A DNA stretch of 64,000 nucleotides from Dermatophagoides farinae (lineage: Eukaryota > Arthropoda > Arachnida > Sarcoptiformes > Pyroglyphidae). The position numbers and the translations under genes are program-made. Location: contig NC_134679.1 of assembly GCF_024713945.1 (NCBI RefSeq), positions 3,043,001-3,107,000 of the forward strand, in the 5' to 3' direction. Of this stretch, positions 36,839 through 50,329 are shown piece after piece (position 1 is the stretch's first letter; each line of letters begins with the position of its first letter). The notes under the pieces were generated by a model, which did not search any database, was not told the origin of the DNA, and saw nothing but the letters and a program-made list of their open reading frames with translations.

Positions 36839-39800
36839 CTGTTGAATAGACGAAACAAACATTAGATTAAAAACATTTTTGATTAGAGTAAATACCTTAA
36901 AGCTCTTCCCATTGTTTCGTAATTCATGTCTGGCTTATTCTTATGTAAGCCCCATAAGCGTGAAACGGCCTTGGAATCGACCAGTTTGAATATACCTATT
37001 TCATCATGATAGACGACAATTTTATAATTACACATGTTGTCATAGATAATTTCACATTTATACTTACCCTTTTCACGATTAGTCCATTTGATGTAACGTG
37101 GACAATATTCTTTATCTTGTAACAATTTCAACAAAAATTCCCATAAATAAGTAGTTGAACCTATCAAACAGAAAGTGAAATAGTTTTTGAAAATCAGAAA
37201 AGTAAATAAACTTACTTTCACGACTTTTTCGTTTTGTCGATGGCGTTAGACCGCCGTTTGGGTTTAGATTTGAGCTATGATTTGAGCCAACCGATGTCAA
37301 GTTTGGTCCATCCAAGGATTTAGGTTTTCGGCCCTTTTTACGTTTCAATGCTTGTACACCATTAACCAATGAACCATTACCGTTAACGGTCATTCCAGTC
37401 TGAGTAAGATGATGAGCATGTTGATGATATGGATGCAAATGATGTGAATCATCGACGGATGTAGACATATTCAATGCTAGGATAACAGATGGCAATACAG
37501 TATGCATTAATTCAAGTTCAATTTTATTAATTTGATTACCTTTACCATGATCACCAATTGAAGGACTTGTTTGAACAAATTGTTGACTATAGAATGAATC
37601 CATTGATAATGATGGTCCTGGCGGACGTCGTTGTTGTTGTGCAGCATGATGAATCAACGAATTAACTCCACCGGCAACAGCGGCCGCTTGTAATGCGGCA
37701 GACAATAATTGTTGTTGGGGACTTGTTTGATTAGCACACGGATTCGATTGTCCGGTATTCGATCCATTTGGTGTGGTGGATGATGGTGATTCTAAACTTT
37801 GTACAGCAGCAGTGTAAAGACTTGGATGGGTGAGGCCATTTGTTTGATGAATCGGTGTACCAGTACGCGGGGGAGAATGATGTGTTTGTGATCCATTTGT
37901 TGATGGATGAGTGAAACCATTGAATCGACTTTGAAGATGACCAGAAATGGGTGAATGTAACGTTAATGGACCATCAGAATCTATTCATTAATGTGAAACA
38001 AAATAAATAAAATCAATTATTATTACTGATGAAATTACATATAAAATCATTTGATAGAAATTGAGGTGTTAATTTGAGCAACATTCTGTGAATTATAAAA
38101 GTCTTTGTTCAATCAATCCGTTTTTAATAATATTTGATTTAGCGATCGTTTTGAAAAAATGAAAATTTCAATGAAAATTCTTAATTTGACTGGTACATTT
38201 AATTGTGAAGAATAAATTACTTGAGAGTTGCCCTAGGAACCGAATTTTATCATTGATTACATTGAAATTAATCCTTCAGAATTTTTACAGTAAATAAAAA
38301 TGATTCTTTTTATTCTTCATATGTTTCCTGAGTTAGAAAAGGGAAATATAAATCCATTTATTCTGTAAATCCTTTTGAAAAAAAAAATAAAAAAAGCGAA
38401 TAAAAAGAAAGCTGGAATAATAAATAATTGAATGAGGAAAACTTTCGTAAAAGTTGTCGCCTTTGCATAAGTCGCAATAATAATCTCGTTTGTCACTATG
38501 GAAAATAACAACTGGTATACAGATCGAATGGTTATAGAAATTGTTTGGCTCCCACAATATATATTGATAATCACTCAACAACAAAACTCTTGATAATGAA
38601 ATCCATATTACACAATTATTCTGATCATCATCATTCGATGGGTTGTTTGGACCTGGGTAACTTTTAAAAATTTTCGATACTTTCGAGACAAATATTTGCC
38701 TGTTGTGTTTGTGCATCAACAATCATCATCATCATCATCGTCATTATCAAGCCAAAAATGTGCAGGAACAAAATAATAAAGAAAAAAATTGTTATTCCTC
38801 TTTCTTTCTTTTGGTTTTTTTTAAGCGCACAGGCGTCCTGGGTCTCTACAATCTACCATAAGTATGTATTTCTCATGGGTATTGCAACAAGAGAATGGGG
38901 AAAAAAATGGAGGGAGAAATTGTAGAGGCGAAGTTAGCCCCAATCAACACATAAACGCATAAACACATAAAATGACGATTTATGTTATACGGGGTGCTAT
39001 ATTACCATCCCCATTCTTGAAAAAAAACAAGCAATGATAATGATATATATGGCGTGCTATAGCTTTTATCAGTGAAAGTCGATGAACGGATTCAAGGTGA
39101 ACCATCATCATCACCATAGCTGTCGTCGTCATCATCGTTGTGTATAGTCAACATCATCAGATCGAATTGTGAAATATGAGCAATATAATCCACACACATA
39201 CACATATATAAATTGATTGAGTAGATCTGTTTTTCCACAAAAACAACAACAACAAAAAAATATCATATCCTAACCATCATATAAACGAAATATAAAAAAA
39301 ATTAGAGTCCATAAATCCATTTTGCATACATACATGTATATTATTATATACAACCAGACAGTAAATCTATTATCATTCTAAGTATGCAATGAATGTTATC
39401 CAATCGGATACCAAAATGAACCGAAATCAATGAATAATCAATCTGCTACAGCAACAATAATCATTCATTCATTCATTCATTCATAAATAAGTAAATATAA
39501 ATGAAAAAAAAATAAAATTAAAATGTCATAGTCGAAATTGTTGATAATCATATCATATATGCATAATGGAGTAATAATGATTTATTTTAAAAATATTTTC
39601 TACTAAATAGAAACTAGAAAATGAGGATTGATATAGGAAATAAGCAAACCACAAGGTATTTACAATAATAGACAATAAATCTTGATAGACAAGAAAAAAA
39701 CACCATTCTTTTATATTGTTATTTTTACCACAATAATGATGATGATTATTATTATTATTATATCCAGTTATAAAAAAATCGTATAAAAAGTGAAGAAAAA

Positions 39801-41618
39801 AAAATCGAGGTTATCTCCATCATTGGTATATATTCACAACCAAACATGAAAACCAATGAAATGGGGTAAAAGAAGAGAAAATGGGGAAACAAATTTTCAG
39901 CCAATTCAATCAGTCAGTCGACATAGTTTCACATAATGATGGTTTAGTTTTTTGTTTGTTTGTTTGTTTGTTTCATGAGCCCATTGTTGCAATCTTTGTT
40001 TTGATCTTTGAAAAGATCATTATATCTTGTCAGGGGAATCGTTGTTTTTTTTCTTGTTACCGAAAACAAAAACAAAAACGAATACAAAATCCATATATCG
40101 AACTGAAATGACTAATTATTGTTTGAAGAAAAAACATTTCCATTCTAGGATTTTTTTCCTCAATCAAAACCCTAATTTAAAAATGGTTTCAAGAGTAAAT
40201 AAGAAATGTTTTCATAAACACAACAAAAAAAAAAGAAATGAATTTTCATATAAAGAAACTTTTTGACCTCGACCTTGCCATTTTCATAAACATTTGTTAT
40301 TTTTCTTTCATCATAGAATTTTTGTTATGTCTATCATTGTGGATATCTAGTAGAATAATAATACACATAACATACACAGTCTAATAAATGAAACATTTCT
40401 GGCATTTTTTTTGCATAATATCATAACAAAATCATGAACAAACACAGAAAAGCATACAAATGGCCAAAGTATCGAAAAGACCGGAACTAACATTTATATT
40501 AATATATTCGTACATACAAAAACATAAAACAAACACATAAAGAAATATAAACTAATCGATAATAGTATCAACAAATGAAAAAATTTTTGTATTAATAATA
40601 CATCTAATACTAATAACGAATTTCACTTAAACTCTTGATTTAAACATGAAAAATAATAATTATAATATAAACACAACACAACATGATCATCATTTCTGAA
40701 GCAGTTTAACACTTGAAATTTTTTTTTCTTTCTCTCTCATACCATTTTCACTACTAACATATAAACACCAAGTGGAAAAGTGTTCAACAAAAACAACAAG
40801 GATATGGTTTTGGTTTCCAAAAATAAATCAAAGAAAAAAAATCGAAAGAAAACGTCGTCGCCCTTTGACCTTATTTATGACTTATAGTGAAAAAAAAGAG
40901 AGCCAGCCAGACGATTTATCTAAATCACAGATCGACAAAATGGGGCTGGTGATGTGAGTTGTGAGAAAATTATTCATAGCCCTTTAGGAGTTTGGTGTAT
41001 ATATTTAGATTCGATATTTTTTTTTCCTGAGACATGAAAGGAAATCCAGTTTTTTTTGGATTCATCGTATGGATCATCAACGACAAAAAAAAGAGAAATT
41101 TTGTTTTACTGATAGCTAGAAAAACGAAACCAAACAACAACAACAAAAAATGAAAACCACCTGAAAACACAAGAGAGAAAAAACCAGAATAGTATGCATG
41201 TGGAAGATAAACTATTATCATTTTTTTCTGGTTAAGTTTCAGATTCATCGTTCGTTGTTGTTTATAAATATACACATGATTTTCGGTTTTTTTTCATCAG
41301 ATCACAATTTTTCAAATTTTCCATTTTTTCTTTCTTTCTCTTTTCTTGCATAATAATAATAACATGGGTTCAAATGAAAAAGAAATCAACAAATGTAATG
41401 ATATGATATGTCTTCTTTTTTTTCAACCAAAAAAAAAAAATTCCTCAAAATATCAGTCAATGTGAAATAAGAAAAAGATAATGGCCATGAAAATAACAAA
41501 AACAACAATGAACAAAAAAAACAACTTAAACATCCACACATAAACATTAGAAGGAAAAAAATCGAAAGACAGGTCGTGACCTCAAATCCTAATTTCCTTC
41601 TATGTTTTTTTACTACAT

Positions 41619-41649
<31 letters not shown>

Positions 41650-44600
41650 GAGACAAGTAATAATGTTTGCATGGTGTAGTTATTTTTTTTCATATACAAA
41701 ACATAAACACATAAAGAAAATGATGATTGAAAATATATTTCATTTTTCCTCTTATGATTTTCTATTGTAACAAAATTCTTTTGGTTGAAAATATTTCACG
41801 ATTCTGAAGAAAAAAACAATCAAAACATACATTGACTGGATGGAAAAGGAAACCACCATCGAAATCACCAATCAATGAGAATTTCAATTGAATTTGTTAG
41901 TCAATAAATTGTTTTTTTTTTCTCATTGCGGTCGAATGGATAATTACTGTTACACATATATGAAAAGAAAAATCCAGTCAACCATTTTGAAAGACGAGAA
42001 ATTCATTCAACCAAATTCATCCTATGATAGGATTCCCATCTATTTAGCTTGTGTCATACTACACTTGATTTTTTATCCAAAATAAAAACATGACAAAAAC
42101 AGATTGTTGCTATCATTTTCATTATTATATTATTGAATAGGGAAAAATAAAATCAGAATATTAAGATGGCACAAATATAAAATATATTTTGGCGGAAGAT
42201 TTTGTTTTGTATCATTCGTATTTGAAAATGTCACGGACATATGAATTCATTCAATCCTTTCATACAAATATACAGCCAGATATTTTTAGCAACACACAAC
42301 TACTACCATCATCAACATTGAAGTAGAAAATTATAATGGAGACATTCACCTTTCTATTATTGGATAATTTTTCCATTTCACCTTCAAGTTTATAACAGTG
42401 TATGTGTGTGTGTGTGTGTAAATGGTGAAAAGAGAAAAAATGGATTCAATTTAATTGAGCATTTTCATAATCATCATTATCGTCATTTCACCTTTTGTTT
42501 TGGTTAATTTCATTTCATTTTCATTTTTCTTGTGAAATGTATCTGTCAGGCCTATATTATTATCATTATGATAATTTTGTTGACGGTAGATAAATTATTT
42601 GTCCTTTTTCCTCATTCAATCGATTCTACATACATACATACATGTATAGTAATTTCGATTCGGAAAGCAGAAACAAAATTCACATATTTTTCATTATTAT
42701 ATATCGATTATATAAAGATTTTTTTTTCTCTCAATCTCTATGTAATAACATTTCCGTTTAAGTTGCCCATATCAACAAAAAGATTGATTGCTATTATAAA
42801 TTAATTATTTGATTGATCGATTGGCATGAAAAATGGACCCAAACACACATACACACACAAACACACGAATAGGTGTGATTGGCCATTTTAATATAACGGA
42901 ATTAATCAGGTTGAACAAAAAATTGTATTATGTTTTGTTTTTAGTGATGATGTCTAGACTAGATAAAACACTTGTATAAACATCTTAACCGGCTTAAAGA
43001 TAGTAGCTGGTTTTTTTTGCTAATTACATATTCAAACAATCGATTTCGGTAATCATTTAGCAAGGATGGTAAACAAAATCAAAACAAAAAAAAATTATTC
43101 AAAATATTTTCCACCATCAAACACCCCCAATACAATGGAAAAAAATATAACACAAGGACAGTCATGTTTTATTCGAATGAAACCAACTACAACAACAACG
43201 ACAAAAGATAAATTAATTCTAATCAAAATAGAAATAAAAAAAATGGTCTAATAAAACGTCTGGATGGTGGGTAGCAAGGGGGTAATACCAACATGGTGTT
43301 TGATTATTATGTTGTCTGGGTACGTAAAAAAAGGGAGTTGATTGACCTAAAAAAATTTAACTAATTCTTTTTCAAATCTATTATAAATATATGAACACAT
43401 TCATAAGAATCAACTGATGATCACTTTGAATGACTAGACGTGTTAATAATATTATTAGCATCAACGAAATCACTAGAAGAAACGAAAGAAATGAAAACTG
43501 GAAAAGTATTTAATATACCGTTACATAGATTTTTGCATAGATTCCTTTCAGAAAAATTATTTTGTTGTTTGTCTAAAATTGATTAAAATTGTTGGTGACT
43601 AGTCATTTTTTAAACATAAACAGAATTATATTATTATGAAAAAAAAGGAAAAATCAATCATTCTAAGAAATTGAATGATATTGAACAAACAAACAAACAA
43701 ACAAACAAACAGGCAAACACCAACACGATTATTTTCCCTTTTTTTATATAGAACCACATTCTAATATTAACATCGTAACAAAAATGTTCTAGAGAAGCCA
43801 ACGTAATAGCGCTATAGCACAATCGTTCCAATGCTAATGTCGTCAGTCGGTTTCAATGTCACTGGGTTGAATGTACCGGTGACTTTGTACGGTTTTCACC
43901 AAGGTTAAGATCATATTCATGTCGATCATATATAGCACACACACACACACACACACATACTCATACACAAACAAACAAGAAACGGCACTTTCAGATTCGA
44001 TCCAAGCAACAGTGATATGAGAAATACTGCAACAGTAGTAAATTCAACAAGAAACGTATTAGAAAAAATTGTTTAATACCAGTACATGATTTGTTCTATT
44101 TACAGAACCTGCGCCATTTATAGAGGTCATCATGATCATCATTCAGTATTCTCAATCTTTTTTTGTTTTGTTTTGTTTATTATGCTTAAAACGTTAAACT
44201 ATTCCTGTGTATATCTGTGCGGATATATTACTACTATGATTTGAACATTTTTTTTCAAGTTCAAAATCACTACAAACATAAAACAAACAAACAAACAAAA
44301 AAAGTTATTTGATCAAATTCTTTTGAATATCGGGTGTAGAGAAATAAATATTTAAAAAAAACTAAGAATCATATATATATTTGTTAAGAATGTAAATATA
44401 TGCTATATAGACATTCGATGATCCAATACATTTTATAATAATTAAAAAAAAAATTTCATCATTTTTATGAACCATGTATCGAAATTGTAACAAAGAATGC
44501 AAACAAAACAAAAACAAAAATAAGCAACAAGAAGAGAAAACTGTAGCTATCAACCAAACATTTATTCATGACCCGTTGCAATCACCCGTTTCACGGAAAC

Positions 44601-47494
44601 ATCTGCACAAAACATTTGTATAGGAAAACAACATATTGATAAAATGGAATTTTATTCACGAATTCTGGCTACATATACACGACTTTGTTTTTTTTGTTGT
44701 TTTTTTATTTTTTGTTGTTTTGCCAAAATATAAACACAATGTGTTTTCGATACGCTTCTGGGCGTCATCTATCATCAGTTCATAAGAAAAACAGAATAAT
44801 GAGAAAAAAGGCTAAACAGAATCATGATAATATATAAAAAATCGATTCACAAAATAAAAATGGAGAGAAACCAAACCGACGATTGTGTTATTCGGATTTT
44901 TTTCCCTTTTGTTGTTGTTGCTATGCCAAGTTTGGCTACTATAGATGATAGAAAATGAAAATTTATATCAACCGAGCGTCTTATATAAATGTAGAACAAT
45001 CAATTGTCATCATCAAAATAGTCGGACAAATGAAGAACGGAAATTAGCAACAATAACAAAAAAAAATAAGCAAAAAATTGCAAAATCGACAACAAAACAG
45101 CAAGAAAAATGAAATGACCGAAATCTTTTTGCGTGAACCGGAAAAGACTCATTTCCATCATTGTCAGTTGGTGTCGATGATCAATGTCAGCAATACTAGC
45201 GTCAATTAATCGAATCGGATGATTTTATCAAAACCGGATATTCAAGGCACCATAAGAAAATTGGATCCAATATGACTATATTTTACCAACACAGTAGGAT
45301 AGAATCGGTCGCTTTATATCGATGAATATAAATGATGATAACGGAAATCAAAAATGATATTAGCCTATCTAATAAGATCGTATTGTCATTGTTGATAATT
45401 TCTCTTGTTTAGTTTCTTATGACGGAAATCTCAAGTGGAAACTATGCCGTTTCATCATTTATTTTATCTACAGTAATCGATATGAATTATTATTAAACTT
45501 ACATTGCGTCGAACTAGTTGGCCCAGAATTGCCGGATGCTGATGCTGTGCCTCCAGAAGTGGAAGCAGCAGCCACGGCAGAAGAATTTTGTTGTTGAGAC
45601 CGTGGTTGTCCATAATAAAATGGACTCTGTTGATACGATTGTTGTTGCTGTTGTTGATGATGATGGTGATGATTTTGTTCATCATTCGAACTGTAATGGG
45701 AATCTACATCGCTAACGCCAGAATCAGCAGGTGATGGTGGTAATGGACTATTGGTTGTAGGTGTTGCCCCTGATGTTGATGATGATGTCGTTGCCGTATG
45801 ATGACGATTTGTAGGTGACCAACGATTATTTGATATTGTTTGATGATGATGTAATTGATGACTCAAATGATGTAAATGATGAGGATGATGGTGGCCACTA
45901 TGATGGCCAGAATGATGTGTACCAGATGCATGTTGATGATGTTGTTGAAGTATATTTTGTAATAGATTCGTTGTGGCAGCGGTTGCCGCTGTCGATGTTG
46001 ATGATGATGACGATCCACTTGAACCATTCAGAACGACCAGATTTTGTTTATTGATATTTGTTGTCGATGTTGATGATGATGAATTGGATTTAGTCACAGC
46101 TACTGCCGTAGTCGTCGATGATGATGATGATGGTGATGATGAAGTGGATGACGGTGATAAAGAATTTGATGAGGAACTAGCCAATTCCGAAGAACTTGGT
46201 TCACATCCATCAACTATTGAAAGAGAGAAAAAAAATCAATGAATATTAAATATAAATTTTCAGTTTTAAGATTATTTAAATTCAAGAGAAAAAAAATTGT
46301 TTCAAGTTAAGTAATTGACCTTAACCTTGGAAAGCTCATTAATCCCGTATATTATTGTCGTGATTCATGACGACTTGATTATTTTCATAATTTTTTGTTG
46401 TTGTTGTTGTTGTTGTTTTGTTTGTTCCAGAATGGCCTTGGCATTTTAAGATATATCTGTATCTGTATGTGCGTGTGTGTGTGTGTGTGTATGAAACATG
46501 TAACGAAAATTGTACATTCATTATGTGTTGTTGACCTAATCCAAAAGTAGAAGCCATAAGATTGTATATAGAAACAATTTTATTCGACTAAATAAGTAAT
46601 AATCCTACTAAAATTTGATCATCATCTGGAAACAACATCCTCTATTTTTCCAAAAAAAAAACATTAAGGATTCATTCTATTTTATCCAAAATCACAGTAT
46701 TATACAATTAATTTTTTCTAGTTATAATGCCCTAATTCCTATTTTTTTTTTTTTTTGAGAAAGATGCATTTGCTGTTGATGCTGCTGGCTTTTTTTCTGA
46801 TACAAAAAAAACAACAATCAAACAAACGATATATAAACAAGCTATAGCTACAGATCAAGGTTACGTGACAATAAACCGGAGAGAGAGAGATGAAAAAAAG
46901 TGTCTAAATTTCCAAATTCAGTCTCTCGCTCTTGTCGTTGATGATAATATCCAGCTTGTGTATGTGTGTGTGTGTATGCGTTTGTTGGAAAATAACCGAC
47001 AACAATAGGAAACTCTATCATCTAGATCTGTATGAAGCGTGTGTGTATGTGTGGGGAGGAATTTGCATGAATCCTGTGTGTATGAGTGTGTCAGTGTGTA
47101 ACATTCAGTATCAAGAGTAAAGCACCATCATCAATAGTTGTATGACGTGGTGACCTCAATTTATGTATGTCTAAGTTTGAGGTCACAAATATATCTATGT
47201 GTCAATAATAAGTTTTCATTTCTAATCATAAGAAGCAGAAGCTCATATTAATAAAAATGAATAGAAAAACGTTTCGTTTCGCAGATTTTCGATATATGAC
47301 TGTTTTTTTTTGCTACTGATTTCCTTTTTTGAATTAAAACTACCACTGTTGTTGTTGGAAACAAGTCGGAAATTTTTTTTTTCATTTTTAGTCAACACAA
47401 CCGTCAATAGCCGGTAGTAAGGACAATATTATGGATGAAATTCATCACGTTAGCCTTGATAATGAACGATGACAATGAATGAAACGAAACGAAC

Positions 47495-47529
<35 letters not shown>

Positions 47530-47932
47530 AGACAATGAAATGGACTACCACAACAGCAATGACCGGGAAGTAGAAAAAGTGAAAGTTTTCAACAACAATT
47601 TCCATTCTAATGAAACAAACGCGTTTGACCCGGGTCAATCACGCGAGCCTGGTATGCTAAAAGTATCGATTGAAAAAAAACTTCAAAACAATAATAAACA
47701 AACAATATTTATCCGAATTTTATTTAAAAAAAAATGAAAAATTCAACCTTAATTCAAGTTCATATTTGATTTGATTTTGATCAAATATCCAAAAAAAAGA
47801 GATCATTACATTTTTTTCATGTTTTCTTTTTGATCGATGATTCCAAGGACTTGTGATGATGATTCGATTCAGGATCCAATGGAAATGGAAAGAAAAAAAA
47901 ATTTCTGTGACATTGACACTGAAACTCTATGC

Positions 47933-47969
<37 letters not shown>

Positions 47970-50295
47970 AATGTCGACATTGAATAATACATTTTATCGA
48001 ATCAAAAAAAAAAAAAAAAAAAAAGAGAACGGAACCTCGAAACTTGAATTTATATAAATATGGGCAAGCAGCTGCTGTGTTATACTTTTTTTTCCAAATG
48101 ATCAAGAGAGCAAAAAAAGAAATGAAATTTAAAAAAAAATAAGATGGGAGCAGGTCAATGGAACACCCGGTCGCCTATGCTTATATGTTATTTGCCAATT
48201 TTTTTTTGTATTGTACATATACAAGCTATTTGAAATAAATGAATGAATGAATTCAATGAACAATTGAGCAATTTTGGTAGAGAAACCCGAAGCATGTCAC
48301 ACACACACACACACACACACAAATGAAAAATCCATCAATGATCTAAGCAACAAAATTTAAAACAAGATTGAAAGAAATTGAGAGAAAAAGAAAAGACAAT
48401 CAAATTGGAACGAGGAAAAAAAAAACAACAACTACAACAACAATTGTTATATAGTGAAAAAAAGAAGCCAAGTTACAATTCCTAATAAACATTGGTCATC
48501 AAAGAAAAAAAATGAATGAATGCATGAATGATCTAGTTTTAAATCTTTGTTGTTGTTGCTGTTGTTGTTCTGAGAAAAGAACAAATTTCAAGTTCACCAT
48601 GCTTTTTATTTTTAATTTTCTCTATTTTATATATTGATTTTGATATGATATTTTTTTTTCGTAAATTGATTTGTCGTTACGCCATCCGTATATTTGCATA
48701 TTTTTTTTCTCCAATTCACAAATATATGGCCCATATTCGGATTGAATTAATGAATGAATTGAAAGAGTTATATGTTTGATATAATTAAATTGATTTTTGT
48801 GCAATTGTAATCGATTGATACACATATATATATTTATTCTATAAAGGTGAATGCAAGAAAAAACAAACAAACAAACTTTACTTGAATTTTTATAATAATG
48901 ATTCGTGAAATTCATTAATTTGAATTTCATTCGTTTTTTTTTTTTTGAAAACACATCATCATCATTTGTATGATTGAAGTAAAGTTATAAAAAAAAACTT
49001 ACTTTGCTCCAAACAAACACATAAAAACATACGCGTTAAAATATATCACTAAAAAAAACTTTTCTTTTTTTTTTGTTATTTGCTTGTAATACGGGACCTT
49101 GAATTGGGTCGATGGCACCGGAACTTCCAACACATAAGCTATCTGACTACATGTACATAAATGATGATCGCATACGCATATGAAAATCGATGTATGCATA
49201 TATAAACTCTATATAACGCACACATACACAAAATTTCCATCAAAAAAGAGAATTCATGATCAAGGACAAGCATAGCATCATCAAGAATGTGAAAACAAGT
49301 AGTTGAATTATTTTTTTTTGTTTCTTGTTCATCAAAAAAATATATAGAAAGAATGAATGTGAATAAAAATATTTCGGAACAAATTGATTCAATTGAGATT
49401 GATTTTTGTGTGAGTGTGAGAGAGAGAGGGACAGAGAGAAAGAGAAAAAAAAATAGTTGTAAATTATCAGATTGATGACGCCGACGCTGATCATTCATAG
49501 CTAAAATTGTAATATGTGATATATGCCCAACGATATATCGGATACATTGTGAAACGGTTGGATCATGAATTTTTTTTTTTTTTTTGTTCACTTGTTTCAT
49601 ATAATCATCGATAATCAATGATTTTTCTTAAAGAGCAATCTTATTTATACACGCACACACACAATAAGATTGTTTTAACACATTTGTTAAGATTATTACT
49701 GTTATTTTTTACCTTAAATTATGGTAAAAAAAAGCAGTTCATGACTTATGATAGTTAGAAGAAAGAAAAAAAAACATCCAAAACATAATAATAATGATGA
49801 TGATGATGATGATGAGGCGATTTTTTTTCCTATTTTCATTTTTTTTTTTACATCAACAATCCGTTTTTTTGATCACTGATAATTGAGTGAACGTTAGGGA
49901 CATGTTATTATTATTATACAACTATATGTTGATTGGAATGAATGCCAAAATTTCGTATCTATCATTCATATTTATATGTGTGTGTAATAGTTATCTAGTT
50001 CAAGTTCAAGGCGAAAAAAAAATTGAAATCATTTTTTTTCACTTTCAATTAATGATTCTTTTTTTTATGGAGTTACATACATGCACAGCATATAATTTTT
50101 CTAATCAATCAAGAAGAACAAGAAAATAGAGGCACCACACATACACTAATTTCCAGTACTTGCTAGAATACATGACCGATGCTTATAAAATACTCCCCCC
50201 GCATTAATAACCCTACGTTATATTTTTTTTTTTTTTTTTTTTATATAAAAATTTCTTTTTTTATGCTATTATTGTGAATATTTCATTATTATTTT

Positions 50296-50329
<34 letters not shown>

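Larger units (their letters stand above)
37981..45502 (-). other. E74 intron 2 (7.5 kb)
   Basis: The intron runs from the donor CAAT/GTAAGT at 45502 to the TAG acceptor at 37981, phase 1. Contents are (TCA)n near 38725, (CAA)n at 41621-41649, (AAAC)n at 43684-43710, (CA)n at 43936-43957 and A/T tracts. A non-repetitive island at 43790-43925 carries a hairpin with an 8-bp stem. No nested gene is supported. Confidence 0.65.

Noticed and set aside
45518-46242. Plus-strand Asp/Val-rich frames opposite E74 exon 2
   Set aside because: They are the antisense of His/Ser codon repeats. The minus frame has matching splice sites and phases.
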